Assembly (NCBI GenBank): GCA_032622095.1
Contig: CP136066.1
Span: 4,611,784 to 4,675,783 of the forward strand
DNA from: Siphonodentalium dalli
Lineage: Eukaryota; Mollusca; Scaphopoda; Gadilida; Siphonodentaliidae
Length of the DNA: 64,000 nt
Reading direction: 5' to 3'
The translations under genes were made by a program, and so were the position numbers. The notes under the pieces are model-generated. The model saw only the letters and a program-made list of their open reading frames with translations, was not told the DNA's origin and made no database searches. Below, piece after piece: positions 32,706 to 42,904 of the stretch. How positions within the stretch are numbered: the first letter of the stretch is position 1; every line of letters starts with the position of its first letter.

Positions 32706-32778
32706 GGCCTCGTGGCCTAATGGATAAGGCGTCTGACTTCGAATCAGAAGATTGCGAGTTCGAGTCTCGTCGGGGTCG
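32706..32778 (+). tRNA. tRNA-Arg-TCG: tRNA-Arg(TCG)
   Basis: Consensus copy (73 nt). Confidence 0.95.
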
Positions 32779-33064
32779 TTTAATTTTTATAACATTTTTA
32801 TGTTTCCAAATGGTCAAGTTTGGTGTCACCATCGGCTACGGGTTTTACATGCGCATATTTAGTGTTAATGGGCGCCATTTTCGAAGTTAGCGCATGTTGG
32901 GTATCAAATGACAGTCAAGACCATATTCGATTATTGGAAATTTGTTCAGGTTCAACATCAAGCGCACACTTCATTATATAAGCGGAGAACGGACATATTG
33001 TGGTCTATTGGAAATATAAAAACAAACAAAAGATAAAAAAAATATGTATAAAAATTTTCTCCAC

Positions 33065-33156
33065 TCCCTCGAACCGGATTCGAACCAGTGACCTAAGGAT
33101 AGCTGACAAGTCGTAGCATCTACAGTCCTCCGCTCTTCCAACTGAGCTATCGAGGG
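33065..33156 (-). tRNA. tRNA-Tyr-GTA: tRNA-Tyr(GTA), T20A variant
   Basis: Full length, T20A in the D loop. Confidence 0.92.
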
Positions 33157-33384
33157 TCGGCTGAAATGGTGCGCGCGCAAATTTCGCCTGCTTTTAATAG
33201 TCAAACCTGACGAAATTTGTAATTTCGATTCTCTCATTTATGAATGCAGGAGAATTTTATTCTCACAACGGACACCTGTTTCTCACAGCACGTGTGCGAA
33301 AGATCTAGTATTCAATGGAAATAACTAATTTGAACATCACATTGGCGCCGCCTTGACTTTACTATGAGGGAAATGGCTTTCGCT

Positions 33385-33457
33385 GGCCTCGTGGCCTAAT
33401 GGATAAGGCGTCTGACTTCGAATCAGAAGATTGCGAGTTCGAGTCTCGTCGGGGTCG
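33385..33457 (+). tRNA. tRNA-Arg-TCG: tRNA-Arg(TCG)
   Basis: Consensus copy (73 nt). Confidence 0.95.
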
Positions 33458-33743
33458 TTTAATTTTTATAACATTTTTATGTTTCCAAATGGTCAAGTTT
33501 GGTGTCACCATCGGCTACGGGTTTTACATGCGCATATTTAGTGTTAATGGGCGCCATTTTCGAAGTTAGCGCATGTTGGGTATCAAATGACAGTCAAGAC
33601 CATATTCGATTATTGGAAATTTGTTCAGGTTCAACATCAAGCGCACACTTCATTATATAAGCGGAGAACGGACATATTGTGGTCTATTGGAAATATAAAA
33701 ACAAACAAAAGATAAAAAAAATATGTATAAAAATTTTCTCCAC

Positions 33744-33835
33744 TCCCTCGAACCGGATTCGAACCAGTGACCTAAGGATAGCTGACAAGTCGTAGCATCT
33801 ACAGTCCTCCGCTCTACCAACTGAGCTATCGAGGG
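33744..33835 (-). tRNA. tRNA-Tyr-GTA: tRNA-Tyr(GTA)
   Basis: Consensus copy (92 nt with intron). Confidence 0.95.
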
Positions 33836-34063
33836 TCGGCTGAAATGGTGCGCGCGCAAATTTCGCCTGCTTTTAATAGTCAAACCTGACGAAATTTGTA
33901 ATTTCGATTCTCTCATTTATGAATGCAGGAGAATTTTATTCTCACAACGGACACCTGTTTCTCACAGCACGTGTGCGAAAGATCTAGTATTCAATGGAAA
34001 TAACTAATTTGAACATCACATTGGCGCCGCCTTGACTTTACTATGAGGGAAATGGCTTTCGCT

Positions 34064-34136
34064 GGCCTCGTGGCCTAATGGATAAGGCGTCTGACTTCGA
34101 ATCAGAAGATTGCGAGTTCGAGTCTCGTCGGGGTCG
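34064..34136 (+). tRNA. tRNA-Arg-TCG: tRNA-Arg(TCG)
   Basis: Consensus copy (73 nt). Confidence 0.95.
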
Positions 34137-34422
34137 TTTAATTTTTATAACATTTTTATGTTTCCAAATGGTCAAGTTTGGTGTCACCATCGGCTACGGG
34201 TTTTACATGCGCATATTTAGTGTTAATGGGCGCCATTTTCGAAGTTAGCGCATGTTGGGTATCAAATGACAGTCAAGACCATATTCGATTATTGGAAATT
34301 TGTTCAGGTTCAACATCAAGCGCACACTTCATTATATAAGCGGAGAACGGACATATTGTGGTCTATTGGAAATATAAAAACAAACAAAAGATAAAAAAAA
34401 TATGTATAAAAATTTTCTCCAC

Positions 34423-34514
34423 TCCCTCGAACCGGATTCGAACCAGTGACCTAAGGATAGCTGACAAGTCGTAGCATCTACAGTCCTCCGCTCTACCAAC
34501 TGAGCTATCGAGGG
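34423..34514 (-). tRNA. tRNA-Tyr-GTA: tRNA-Tyr(GTA)
   Basis: Consensus copy (92 nt with intron). Confidence 0.95.
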
Positions 34515-34742
34515 TCGGCTGAAATGGTGCGCGCGCAAATTTCGCCTGCTTTTAATAGTCAAACCTGACGAAATTTGTAATTTCGATTCTCTCATTTATG
34601 AATGCAGGAGAATTTTATTCTCACAACGGACACCTGTTTCTCACAGCACGTGTGCGAAAGATCTAGTATTCAATGGAAATAACTAATTTGAACATCACAT
34701 TGGCGCCGCCTTGACTTTACTATGAGGGAAATGGCTTTCGCT

Positions 34743-34815
34743 GGCCTCGTGGCCTAATGGATAAGGCGTCTGACTTCGAATCAGAAGATTGCGAGTTCGA
34801 GTCTCGTCGGGGTCG
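34743..34815 (+). tRNA. tRNA-Arg-TCG: tRNA-Arg(TCG)
   Basis: Consensus copy (73 nt). Confidence 0.95.
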
Positions 34816-35100
34816 TTTAATTTTTATAACATTTTTATGTTTCCAAATGGTCAAGTTTGGTGTCACCATCGGCTACGGGTTTTACATGCGCATATTTAGT
34901 GTTAATGGGCGCCATTTTCGAAGTTAGCGCATGTTGGGTATCAAATGACAGTCAAGACCATATTCGATTATTGGAAATTTGTTCAGGTTCAACATCAAGC
35001 GCACACTTCATTATATAAGCGGAGAACGGACATATTGTGGTCTATTGGAAATATAAAAACAAACAAAAGATAAAAAAAATATGTATAAAAATTTTCCCAC

Positions 35101-35192
35101 TCCCTCGAACCGGATTCGAACCAGTGACCTAAGGATAGCTGACAAGTCGTAGCATCTACAGTCCTCCGCTCTTCCAACTGAGCTATCGAGGG
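35101..35192 (-). tRNA. tRNA-Tyr-GTA: tRNA-Tyr(GTA), T20A variant
   Basis: Full length, T20A in the D loop. One base is deleted just past its 3' end (near 35,096). Confidence 0.92.
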
Positions 35193-35420
35193 TCGGCTGA
35201 AATGGTGCGCGCGCAAATTTCGCCTGCTTTTAATAGTCAAACCTGACGAAATTTGTAATTTCGATTCTCTCATTTATGAATGCAGGAGAATTTTATTCTC
35301 ACAACGGACACCTGTTTCTCACAGCACGTGTGCGAAAGATCTAGTATTCAATGGAAATAACTAATTTGAACATCACATTGGCGCCGCCTTGACTTTACTA
35401 TGAGGGAAATGGCTTTCGCT

Positions 35421-35493
35421 GGCCTCGTGGCCTAATGGATAAGGCGTCTGACTTCGAATCAGAAGATTGCGAGTTCGAGTCTCGTCGGGGTCG
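35421..35493 (+). tRNA. tRNA-Arg-TCG: tRNA-Arg(TCG)
   Basis: Consensus copy (73 nt). Confidence 0.95.
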
Positions 35494-35779
35494 TTTAATT
35501 TTTATAACATTTTTATGTTTCCAAATGGTCAAGTTTGGTGTCACCATCGGCTACGGGTTTTACATGCGCATATTTAGTGTTAATGGGCGCCATTTTCGAA
35601 GTTAGCGCATGTTGGGTATCAAATGACAGTCAAGACCATATTCGATTATTGGAAATTTGTTCAGGTTCAACATCAAGCGCACACTTCATTATATAAGCGG
35701 AGAACGGACATATTGTGGTCTATTGGAAATATAAAAACAAACAAAAGATAAAAAAAATATGTATAAAAATTTTCTCCAC

Positions 35780-35871
35780 TCCCTCGAACCGGATTCGAAC
35801 CAGTGACCTAAGGATAGCTGACAAGTCGTAGCATCTACAGTCCTCCGCTCTACCAACTGAGCTATCGAGGG
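35780..35871 (-). tRNA. tRNA-Tyr-GTA: tRNA-Tyr(GTA)
   Basis: Consensus copy (92 nt with intron). A C to A change lies in the leader at 35,946. Confidence 0.95.
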
Positions 35872-36099
35872 TCGGCTGAAATGGTGCGCGCGCAAATTTC
35901 GCCTGCTTTTAATAGTCAAACCTGACGAAATTTGTAATTTCGATTATCTCATTTATGAATGCAGGAGAATTTTATTCTCACAACGGACACCTGTTTCTCA
36001 CAGCACGTGTGCGAAAGATCTAGTATTCAATGGAAATAACTAATTTGAACATCACATTGGCGCCGCCTTGACTTTACTATGAGGGAAATGGCTTTCGCT

Positions 36100-36172
36100 G
36101 GCCTCGAGGCCTAATGGATAAGGCGTCTGACTTCGAATCAGAAGATTGCGAGTTCGAGTCTCGTCGGGGTCG
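36100..36172 (+). tRNA. tRNA-Arg-TCG: tRNA-Arg(TCG), T8A variant
   Basis: Full length with A in place of the near-invariant T8 (36,107). All stem pairs are kept. Confidence 0.88.
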
Positions 36173-36458
36173 TTTAATTTTTATAACATTTTTATGTTTC
36201 CAAATGGTCAAGTTTGGTGTCACCATCGGCTACGGGTTTTACATGCGCATATTTAGTGTTAATGGGCGCCATTTTCGAAGTTAGCGCATGTTGGGTATCA
36301 AATGACAGTCAAGACCATATTCGATTATTGGAAATTTGTTCAGGTTCAACATCAAGCGCACACTTCATTATATAAGCGGAGAACGGACATATTGTGGTCT
36401 ATTGGAAATATAAAAACAAACAAAAGATAAAAAAAATATGTATAAAAATTTTCTCCAC

Positions 36459-36539
36459 TCCCTCGAACCAGTGACCTAAGGATAGCTGACAAGTCGTAGC
36501 ATCTACAGTCCTCCGCTCTACCAACTGAGCTATCGAGGG
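36459..36539 (-). pseudogene. tRNA-Tyr with 11-bp T-arm deletion
   Basis: Same GGTTCGA-to-GGTTCGA collapse as 22,211-22,291, in a unit 14 kb away. Confidence 0.93.
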
Positions 36540-36767
36540 TCGGCTGAAATGGTGCGCGCGCAAATTTCGCCTGCTTTTAATAGTCAAACCTGACGAAATT
36601 TGTAATTTCGATTCTCTCATTTATGAATGCAGGAGAATTTTATTCTCACAACGGACACCTGTTTCTCACAGCACGTGTGCGAAAGATCTAGTATTCAATG
36701 GAAATAACTAATTTGAACATCACATTGGCGCCGCCTTGACTTTACTATGAGGGAAATGGCTTTCGCT

Positions 36768-36840
36768 GGCCTCGTGGCCTAATGGATAAGGCGTCTGACT
36801 TCGAATCAGAAGATTGCGAGTTCGAGTCTCGTCGGGGTCG
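36768..36840 (+). tRNA. tRNA-Arg-TCG: tRNA-Arg(TCG)
   Basis: Consensus copy (73 nt). Confidence 0.95.
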
Positions 36841-37126
36841 TTTAATTTTTATAACATTTTTATGTTTCCAAATGGTCAAGTTTGGTGTCACCATCGGCTA
36901 CGGGTTTTACATGCGCATATTTAGTGTTAATGGGCGCCATTTTCGAAGTTAGCGCATGTTGGGTATCAAATGACAGTCAAGACCATATTCGATTATTGGA
37001 AATTTGTTCAGGTTCAACATCAAGCGCACACTTCATTATATAAGCGGAGAACGGACATATTGTGGTCTATTGGAAATATAAAAACAAACAAAAGATAAAA
37101 AAAATATGTATAAAAATTTTCTCCAC

Positions 37127-37218
37127 TCCCTCGAACCGGATTCGAACCAGTGACCTAAGGATAGCTGACAAGTCGTAGCATCTACAGTCCTCCGCTCTAC
37201 CAACTGAGCTATCGAGGG
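37127..37218 (-). tRNA. tRNA-Tyr-GTA: tRNA-Tyr(GTA)
   Basis: Consensus copy (92 nt with intron). Confidence 0.95.
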
Positions 37219-37416
37219 TCGGCTGAAATGGTGCGCGCGCAAATTTCGCCTGCTTTTAATAGTCAAACCTGACGAAATTTGTAATTTCGATTCTCTCATT
37301 TATGAATGCAGGAGAATTTTATTCTCACAACGGACACCTGTTTCTCACAGCACGTGTGCGAAAGATCTAGTATTCAATGGAAATAACTAATTTGAACATC
37401 ACATTGGCGCCGCCTT

Positions 37417-37487
37417 GAGCGGAGGACTGTAGATGCTACGACTTGTCAGCTATCCTTAGGTCACTGGTTCGAATCCGGTTCGAGGGA
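37417..37487 (+). pseudogene. tRNA-Tyr lacking its 5' 21 nt
   Basis: Starts at tRNA position 22 at the second turn-around. The intron, anticodon and 3' half are intact, but the A box and 5' acceptor strand are missing. Confidence 0.93.
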
Positions 37488-37773
37488 GTGGAGAAAATTT
37501 TTATACATATTTTTTTTATCTTTTGTTTGTTTTTATATTTCCAATAGACCACAATATGTCCGTTCTCCGCTTATATAATGAAGTGTGCGCTTGATGTTGA
37601 ACCTGAACAAATTTCCAATAATCGAATATGGTCTTGACTGTCATTTGATACCCAACATGCGCTAACTTCGAAAATGGCGCCCATTAACACTAAATATGCG
37701 CATGTAAAACCCGTAGCCGATGGTGACACCAAACTTGACCATTTGGAAACATAAAAATGTTATAAAAATTAAA

Positions 37774-37846
37774 CGACCCCGACGAGACTCGAACTCGCAA
37801 TCTTCTGATTCGAAGTCAGACGCCTTATCCATTAGGCCACGAGGCC
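37774..37846 (-). tRNA. tRNA-Arg-TCG: tRNA-Arg(TCG)
   Basis: Consensus copy and the last one in the array. Confidence 0.95.
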
Positions 37847-37990
37847 AGCGAAAGCCATTTCCCTCATAGTAAAGTCAAGGCGGCGCCAATGTGATGTTCA
37901 AATTAGTTATTTCCATTGAATACTAGATCTTTCGCACACGTGCTGTGAGAAACAGGTGTCCGTTGTGAGAATAAAATTCTCCTGCATTCA

Positions 37991-38052
37991 TAATTGATTC
38001 AATAAAGAGAATCGATATTTATGTGCGGATCATTTCTATCAACCCTCGGAAA
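37991..38052 (+). repeat. decayed edge monomer
   Basis: After the unit-like ATTCATAA the sequence keeps scattered matches to a normal leader and tRNA-Tyr start (AGAGAATCGA, ATCATTTC, ACCCTCG) with insertions and changes. It looks like a unit that escaped homogenisation at the array edge. Confidence 0.6.
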
Positions 38053-38325
38053 CGAAATGAATGTAGCGGATAACTTTCCATCCTATTTTATTTGGCGTTC
38101 TGTATATTAGCTGTATGAGAAATTTCAGCTTGATTCCTTCAAAACTGTCGGAGATATTGATCAACACAATTAGCTATATTACATTTCCATTGTAACTTAA
38201 CTCCACCCACTTAACTCTAGCCGTTTGAAGATTACCCATTTTGCTTTTGTACTGAATGTTATTTTGTCAGTATTGACACCCCCTCTATAATTTCGCACCA
38301 AACTAAGTCCACCATTGCTCAGGAC
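38053..38325. other. array-flanking sequence
   Basis: No gene, repeat or RNA noticed. Confidence 0.5.
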
Positions 38326-38763
38326 ATGAACGACTTGATAGGAACAGCCCTTTACGCGACTTCGATTGGTGTCCTAATACTTGATATGCACGTTGTATAC
38401 GATGAACTCTTCGAGAGTATGACCTCTGGAGCCACGCCCATCAACCACTATAGTTTTACCACTCATCTTAAATTCGCCATAACTTCGCAATGCGTTCACA
38501 TATGGAGATGTTTTATATGTCGTTCGAAAGGAGAAATCCCCCGCTATATGACTATGCAAGAAGCGAGGAAAACCTGCGAACCAATTTTCAATAATTTGAA
38601 AGGTTTAATGAGAATTAAGTTAAAACTATTAAGTAACGAAAATATTGGCTGTATCGTCAACGCTATACCCCCAGAAATACCCATACTAGACATGAATAAG
38701 TTGTCTTTGCAACATGACTGTCATTCTGGACAGAACAGACCATGCTGCAAGCATTTCAACTGA
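38326..38763 (+). CDS. unrecognised 145-codon ORF
   Basis: An open frame of 145 codons from ATG to TGA. I do not recognise a family. The N-terminal third is rich in aliphatic residues without a clear membrane segment. The middle holds several Cys (CVHIWRCFIC) and the C-terminus ends in a Cys-rich stretch (HDCHSGQNRPCCKHF). The stop codon falls at the edge of the adjacent SINE, so the frame may have been cut short by that insertion. The codons look ordinary, but no splice sites or second exon were identified. It could be an exon fragment, a transposon piece, or chance. Confidence 0.25.
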   Translation: MNDLIGTALYATSIGVLILDMHVVYDELFESMTSGATPINHYSFTTHLKFAITSQCVHIWRCFICRSKGEIPRYMTMQEARKTCEPIFNNLKGLMRIKLKLLSNENIGCIVNAIPPEIPILDMNKLSLQHDCHSGQNRPCCKHFN

Positions 38764-38767
38764 GAGG

Positions 38768-39083
38768 AAATCGGTGTCTCAGTCGGTTAGGGGTACAACT
38801 CCAGGCCTTCTCACACTCCAGCACTGGCGATGAATGTTCAAACCCAGATGTTTCCATCATGGACTTTGTAACTCGAAATAGTTATCTTGTGGAGTTGCCA
38901 ATTACTCGATGATAACCGGTGGTTTGCCGTACATAGTCGATAAGTCTATAAACCATCGAAATCACTGTTAGATTAGCCGTAAGTCTGCGGATTTCCTCCG
39001 CAACTAAAACTGGCAATGTCGTGATATGGCCTCAGTGGCTGAAAGCGACATTAAACCCAAGTCAGTCAGTCAATCAGTCAACT
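38768..39083 (+). mobile_element. tRNA-derived SINE
   Basis: The head has an A-box-like TCTCAGTCGGTTAGGG (38,777-38,792) and a B-box-like TGTTCAAACCC (38,835-38,845), spaced as in a tRNA. A non-tRNA body of about 200 bp follows, ending with GCGACATTAAACCCAAG and a GTCA-repeat tail (39,060-39,079). Such a TTAAACCC plus short-repeat tail is, to my recollection, typical of mollusc SINEs. TCAACT occurs on both sides (38,756 and 39,078) and may be a 6-bp target duplication. Confidence 0.7.
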
Positions 39084-40070
39084 CATTTACCAAATAGACA
39101 TGCTCTTCAGTAATGTCGCTCTCACGGCTATATGTTTGAAAATGCGATTTGTTGGTGCATACCTTTGCAATATATTTAAGACCTGTTTGGTCCACACGGT
39201 CCAATTTTAGTGGTACGACCTTTGTAGTTGTTCAATCATCAGTTGTGATAATTGAACGATGATCTGGATTTGTCACATGGTGAATATTTTAGTATTTGGC
39301 GCTGATTGGTTACTTCGCAATAATAAACATCGAATATACAAATAAGTTAATATCATTCGACACTTATCATGCAATAAAAATGCCGTTAGATTTTATACCA
39401 CAGACGCTACGATTTGGATTTGGATTACATTAATTCCCATGTGCTGTGTTGTTGTACAGTTGTACAGGCTAATGTTATATTTTGTTTATATAGTCCATTG
39501 ACTTCTTTTCATCTATTATAATGATGTGTCTATTTATTATGCTGATGATTTCAAGAAACAATGTTGATCTTCCCTTAATTGTATAACATATTTTAATGAA
39601 AATGAACCCACTTCAACTTCTATAATATACCATTTGAGATGTCCAGATCAATGGATCTCATAGATTGGGATTTACATTTGGTTCAACTAGGGCCATAAAT
39701 AGGAGATTTAACACTCCCGCACCCACCCTGTCTATGCTGTGAATTCATGTCTGGTACTGGGGTGTAGTAAGCTACTAACAGGCGAATCTTATTTTTTCGT
39801 CTCATGTTATTCATCAGTCTCTTTGAAAAGCCGACGAAAATCCTATATCGGATGTATGTCTCTAGAACTGTATGTTAAAATTAGGTTCGGTATTGAAGGA
39901 ATTCCCTCCATTCCATTGGAGAGTGGCGCAGACTGCGCGCGATTTCAATGGTTTATGGCATAGCGGGTCACGTCAGTCAGATGTCAATGACGTGCTGACA
40001 ATTTTCTCGCGCATATATCAGTTATTCCGATGGCCACAGTGAAAACAAATTATAAAGAGGTTACGTATGG
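39084..40070. other. intergenic sequence
   Basis: AT-rich. A 74-codon ORF at 39,739-39,963 has no recognisable feature. Nothing else supported. Confidence 0.5.
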
Positions 40071-42730
40071 ATTTTTTTTTTTTTTAATTTATTCATCTTT
40101 TTGGTACAATTTGCGATATTTTATTACATACATTCATGTACATGCATAACTTGTATAATAATAAAGATATATGCTATTAAATCTTACTTTTGCCAATGCA
40201 TTTTTACGTTATATTATGGCACAGTGTCAAATATCGTTCAAATTAAAATGAAATCCGTGTCATTAAACTATTTTGTCAGGTCTTCATTAAACAGTCATTC
40301 TCTGATTTACTAGTGATTTACTTTGTAATGGTATAACTAAAATACAATGGTTGTATTTTTATCTATAATCTGACCTGTTACTCATGTTAAAGTTTGTGTT
40401 TGTGAACTTTCTGCAGAGGCCTTGCACATTTTCCATCCTATCATTTTAGGGAAAAAATTGGGAAGTGTTCTGTCCGGGAGAACAAAATCAAATTCAGATC
40501 CTTCTATTATTCAGTATTTAACGATATATTGTTTTCTTTTAAGATACATCATTAATTAGGCTGAGGACACTGTTCCACTTTTTTCTATACTTCTTTCTAA
40601 ACTGTTATTCCATTGGCTTGCTAATTTTTCTATTTTGAACTCATGATTTATGAAACTTAAAAGGGATGTTTTTGACACGTTTTCTTTATTGCATCGTGTT
40701 ATATAAATATAATGTATTGTTAACAGTATTAGGTTATTTATGCTAACAATTTATGTTACAGCAATCATCCAGAATGCCCGGTACACAATGCCATAATTGG
40801 AGTACCTTGCAGTAGTTTGCTAGTAGGTGCTCAGTGCGTTCTCTTTCATTGTTACATCAAGTACACATACTAGTTGATATGATTTTACATTTTTCTAGGA
40901 ATATATTTGTGACCAAGGTATTATGATTTATTTGGAACTGGAAGGCTTGCAATTTCGTACTTTTTTTAATTTTGAAACACCTCATATATATGTTTTTCCA
41001 GTCCAATTGTTGTGACTCAAGATTTAGTCTGTTGCACCATACAAATTGGGCACATGGCTTATTTGGTACCAAATTATATATGAAATTCCAATATAGGTAT
41101 TTGTTTAACCTTTCCTTTCTTTGAATGTCTTGTTGGATCTTATTTTTTTAATGTCATCGAGTGTATTCTGACTAGATCTTATTATTTTTCTCCAATTTAT
41201 AGGAATTGAAGTCACTATTACTTGAAATATTAAGTAATACACTTTAAGTCTATATTTTAGAACAAATTCTTCAGTATTCATAAAGGAATTGTCTTCATTT
41301 TAAATGTCGTTGACACACAAGATTTATTTTTCTATCCATATCTTTAGATAAATAGGCTTATTTTCTATTTTCAATGTTAGACTATGACAAATTGCTTGTG
41401 ATTTGAAGTATTCCACTGGCGAAGGCTCATTGGTGATCAGAGCATATGCTGTTAATACTTCTTTCCAGAATGGATTGAACTGTTGTGCTATTTTTGTTAT
41501 GCTGGGCTTATTTAAATTGAACATTATCTTTCATCCATATGTCTCCATTTTATCTAGTATAATTAATTTCCATTCTGAGTAGTTGAAAGGGTCCAGAACT
41601 TTTTTAAGCCATGTAACTTTTAACGATTTGGAGAAACATCTAAGGTCAGGAATCTTGATTCCTCCATTTGCTATGCTTTGGATTAATGTATCTCTTTTTA
41701 TCCTGTCTATTTTCCCATTCCAGAAAACTTGAATTGGTTTTGGGGGTTCAGGTAATACTGTCATTATTTGTATAATTATTGGCAGTGTTAAAGTTTGTAT
41801 TACTGTCACTTTGCCCATGTGGGACAGTGTCCTCAATGCCCAGTTCTTTAATATGTTGTTCATGCTTTCCTTCTTTTTTCCCAATTTCCCTGCACTAGGA
41901 GGGGATCTTCGAGATTAAATATAATTCCTAGAGTTTTGAATCTACCTTTGAAATTCCATTTCAGGTTGATATTTGTTTGTAATGATTTAGTATAGCCTCT
42001 TCGAGCTCCAAACCAAACAACTTCTGTTTTATCAAAATTCGCTTTTAAACCAGATATCAAAATGCTTTAATAAAATTTGTTGTTTCTTGTAGAGAGCTTT
42101 CTTTGACTACCGTCAAGCCATATTATTGAGTCGTCAGCATATTAACTAATTGTGTATTCCCTTTCTTTTACTTTAACCCCATACAATGTTACTTTATAAT
42201 TTTAATGCAGCTGCAAAGGGTTCCAGGCAAAGAATACACAAGGTGACGATTGGTCACATTATCTGACACCTCTTTCTATGTTAATTGATTGTGATAGATG
42301 ACCATTATTTATAATGAGGCTGTTTGCCTCATTATAGAGCGTTGTCACCCGTTTACACAAAACCAAAAAATCTCAATGTTTTCTGCATGAAATTCAAACT
42401 TATAGAATCAAAAGCTTTCCCATAATCCAATAAGAGGAGCATTAATCCAGGTATATTTTGTTATTCACATTCTAAAAGCAAGTCATATGTCAAACGTGGG
42501 CGTTCCCCAATGGAACGCCCTTTAATAAAACCTTTTTGTGTGTCACTAATCATTGAATTTATTTATATTTTTATTCTATTTGCTATAACTGAAACTGCTA
42601 ATTTGTATTGGCCTTATTGGCCTTAAATTTTGTATTAGTGATTTATCCTTGCCAGGTTTTGGCAAGTAGGTAATCATTCCTTGGCGTTGTGTCACTGACA
42701 TTGAGCATTTTTTTATGCATCATTAATGGA
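40071..42730 (-). mobile_element. 5'-truncated L1/Tx1-like LINE
   Basis: A decayed non-LTR retrotransposon on the minus strand. A T-rich run at 40,071-40,085 fits its poly(A) tail. Conserved reverse-transcriptase segments occur in order from about 42,720 downward: a QRQGMITYLPKPGKDKS-like entry motif, the YADDS catalytic box (42,127-42,141), a region with LKANFDKTEVVWFG, a thumb-like region with WNGKIDRIKRDTLIQ, and a C-terminal stretch with KSTKLQAFQF and TEHLLANYCKVLQLW. Nothing upstream of 42,730 looks like the endonuclease domain or ORF1, so it is 5'-truncated. Confidence 0.82.
40830..42720 (-). pseudogene. LINE ORF2 remnant (reverse transcriptase and C-terminal region)
   Basis: The reading frame is broken by several stops and shifts. 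The longest open pieces are 41,860-42,060, 41,531-41,884, 41,324-41,524 and 40,857-41,072, and they align in order along a single L1-type ORF2. The catalytic aspartates of YADD are still present. It is not expected to make an active enzyme. The clade (L1/Tx1) is inferred from recalled C-terminal motifs. Confidence 0.8.
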
Positions 42731-42904
42731 ATTTAAAACAAAAACTGCTATATCTTTCCAAACAAGAAATGTTGTCAGTTTTGTATCGTCTGCAGCGGAA
42801 CTCGGCATGTTGAAGCAAATGTTACAAGGCATTGCACCGTTATGATGTTGGTATTGTTGAACAGAAGAGAAATACAGAATACAAATCAGTATCAAATGAT
42901 AAAA

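Larger units (their letters stand above)
19383..37418 (-). repeat. tandem tRNA array, inverted block
   Basis: About 26 units on the opposite strand relative to the left blocks, so tRNA-Arg is now on plus and tRNA-Tyr on minus. The left junction shares CT between the two arms and the right junction shares GA. The block contains one internal deletion (at 19,842), two 11-bp deletions within tRNA-Tyr genes, and one unit each of 680 and 678 bp caused by single-base indels. Confidence 0.98.
37417..37990 (+). repeat. last array unit, back in the original orientation
   Basis: A partial unit that starts inside tRNA-Tyr and runs to the end of the array. Confidence 0.95.

Noticed and set aside
1-37990. 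CRISPR array, because of regular repeats
   Set aside because: The whole 679-bp unit repeats, there are no variable spacers, no cas genes, and the DNA is eukaryotic.
40101-40313. A 70-codon plus-strand ORF
   Set aside because: It lies antisense to the LINE 3' region and has no features of its own.
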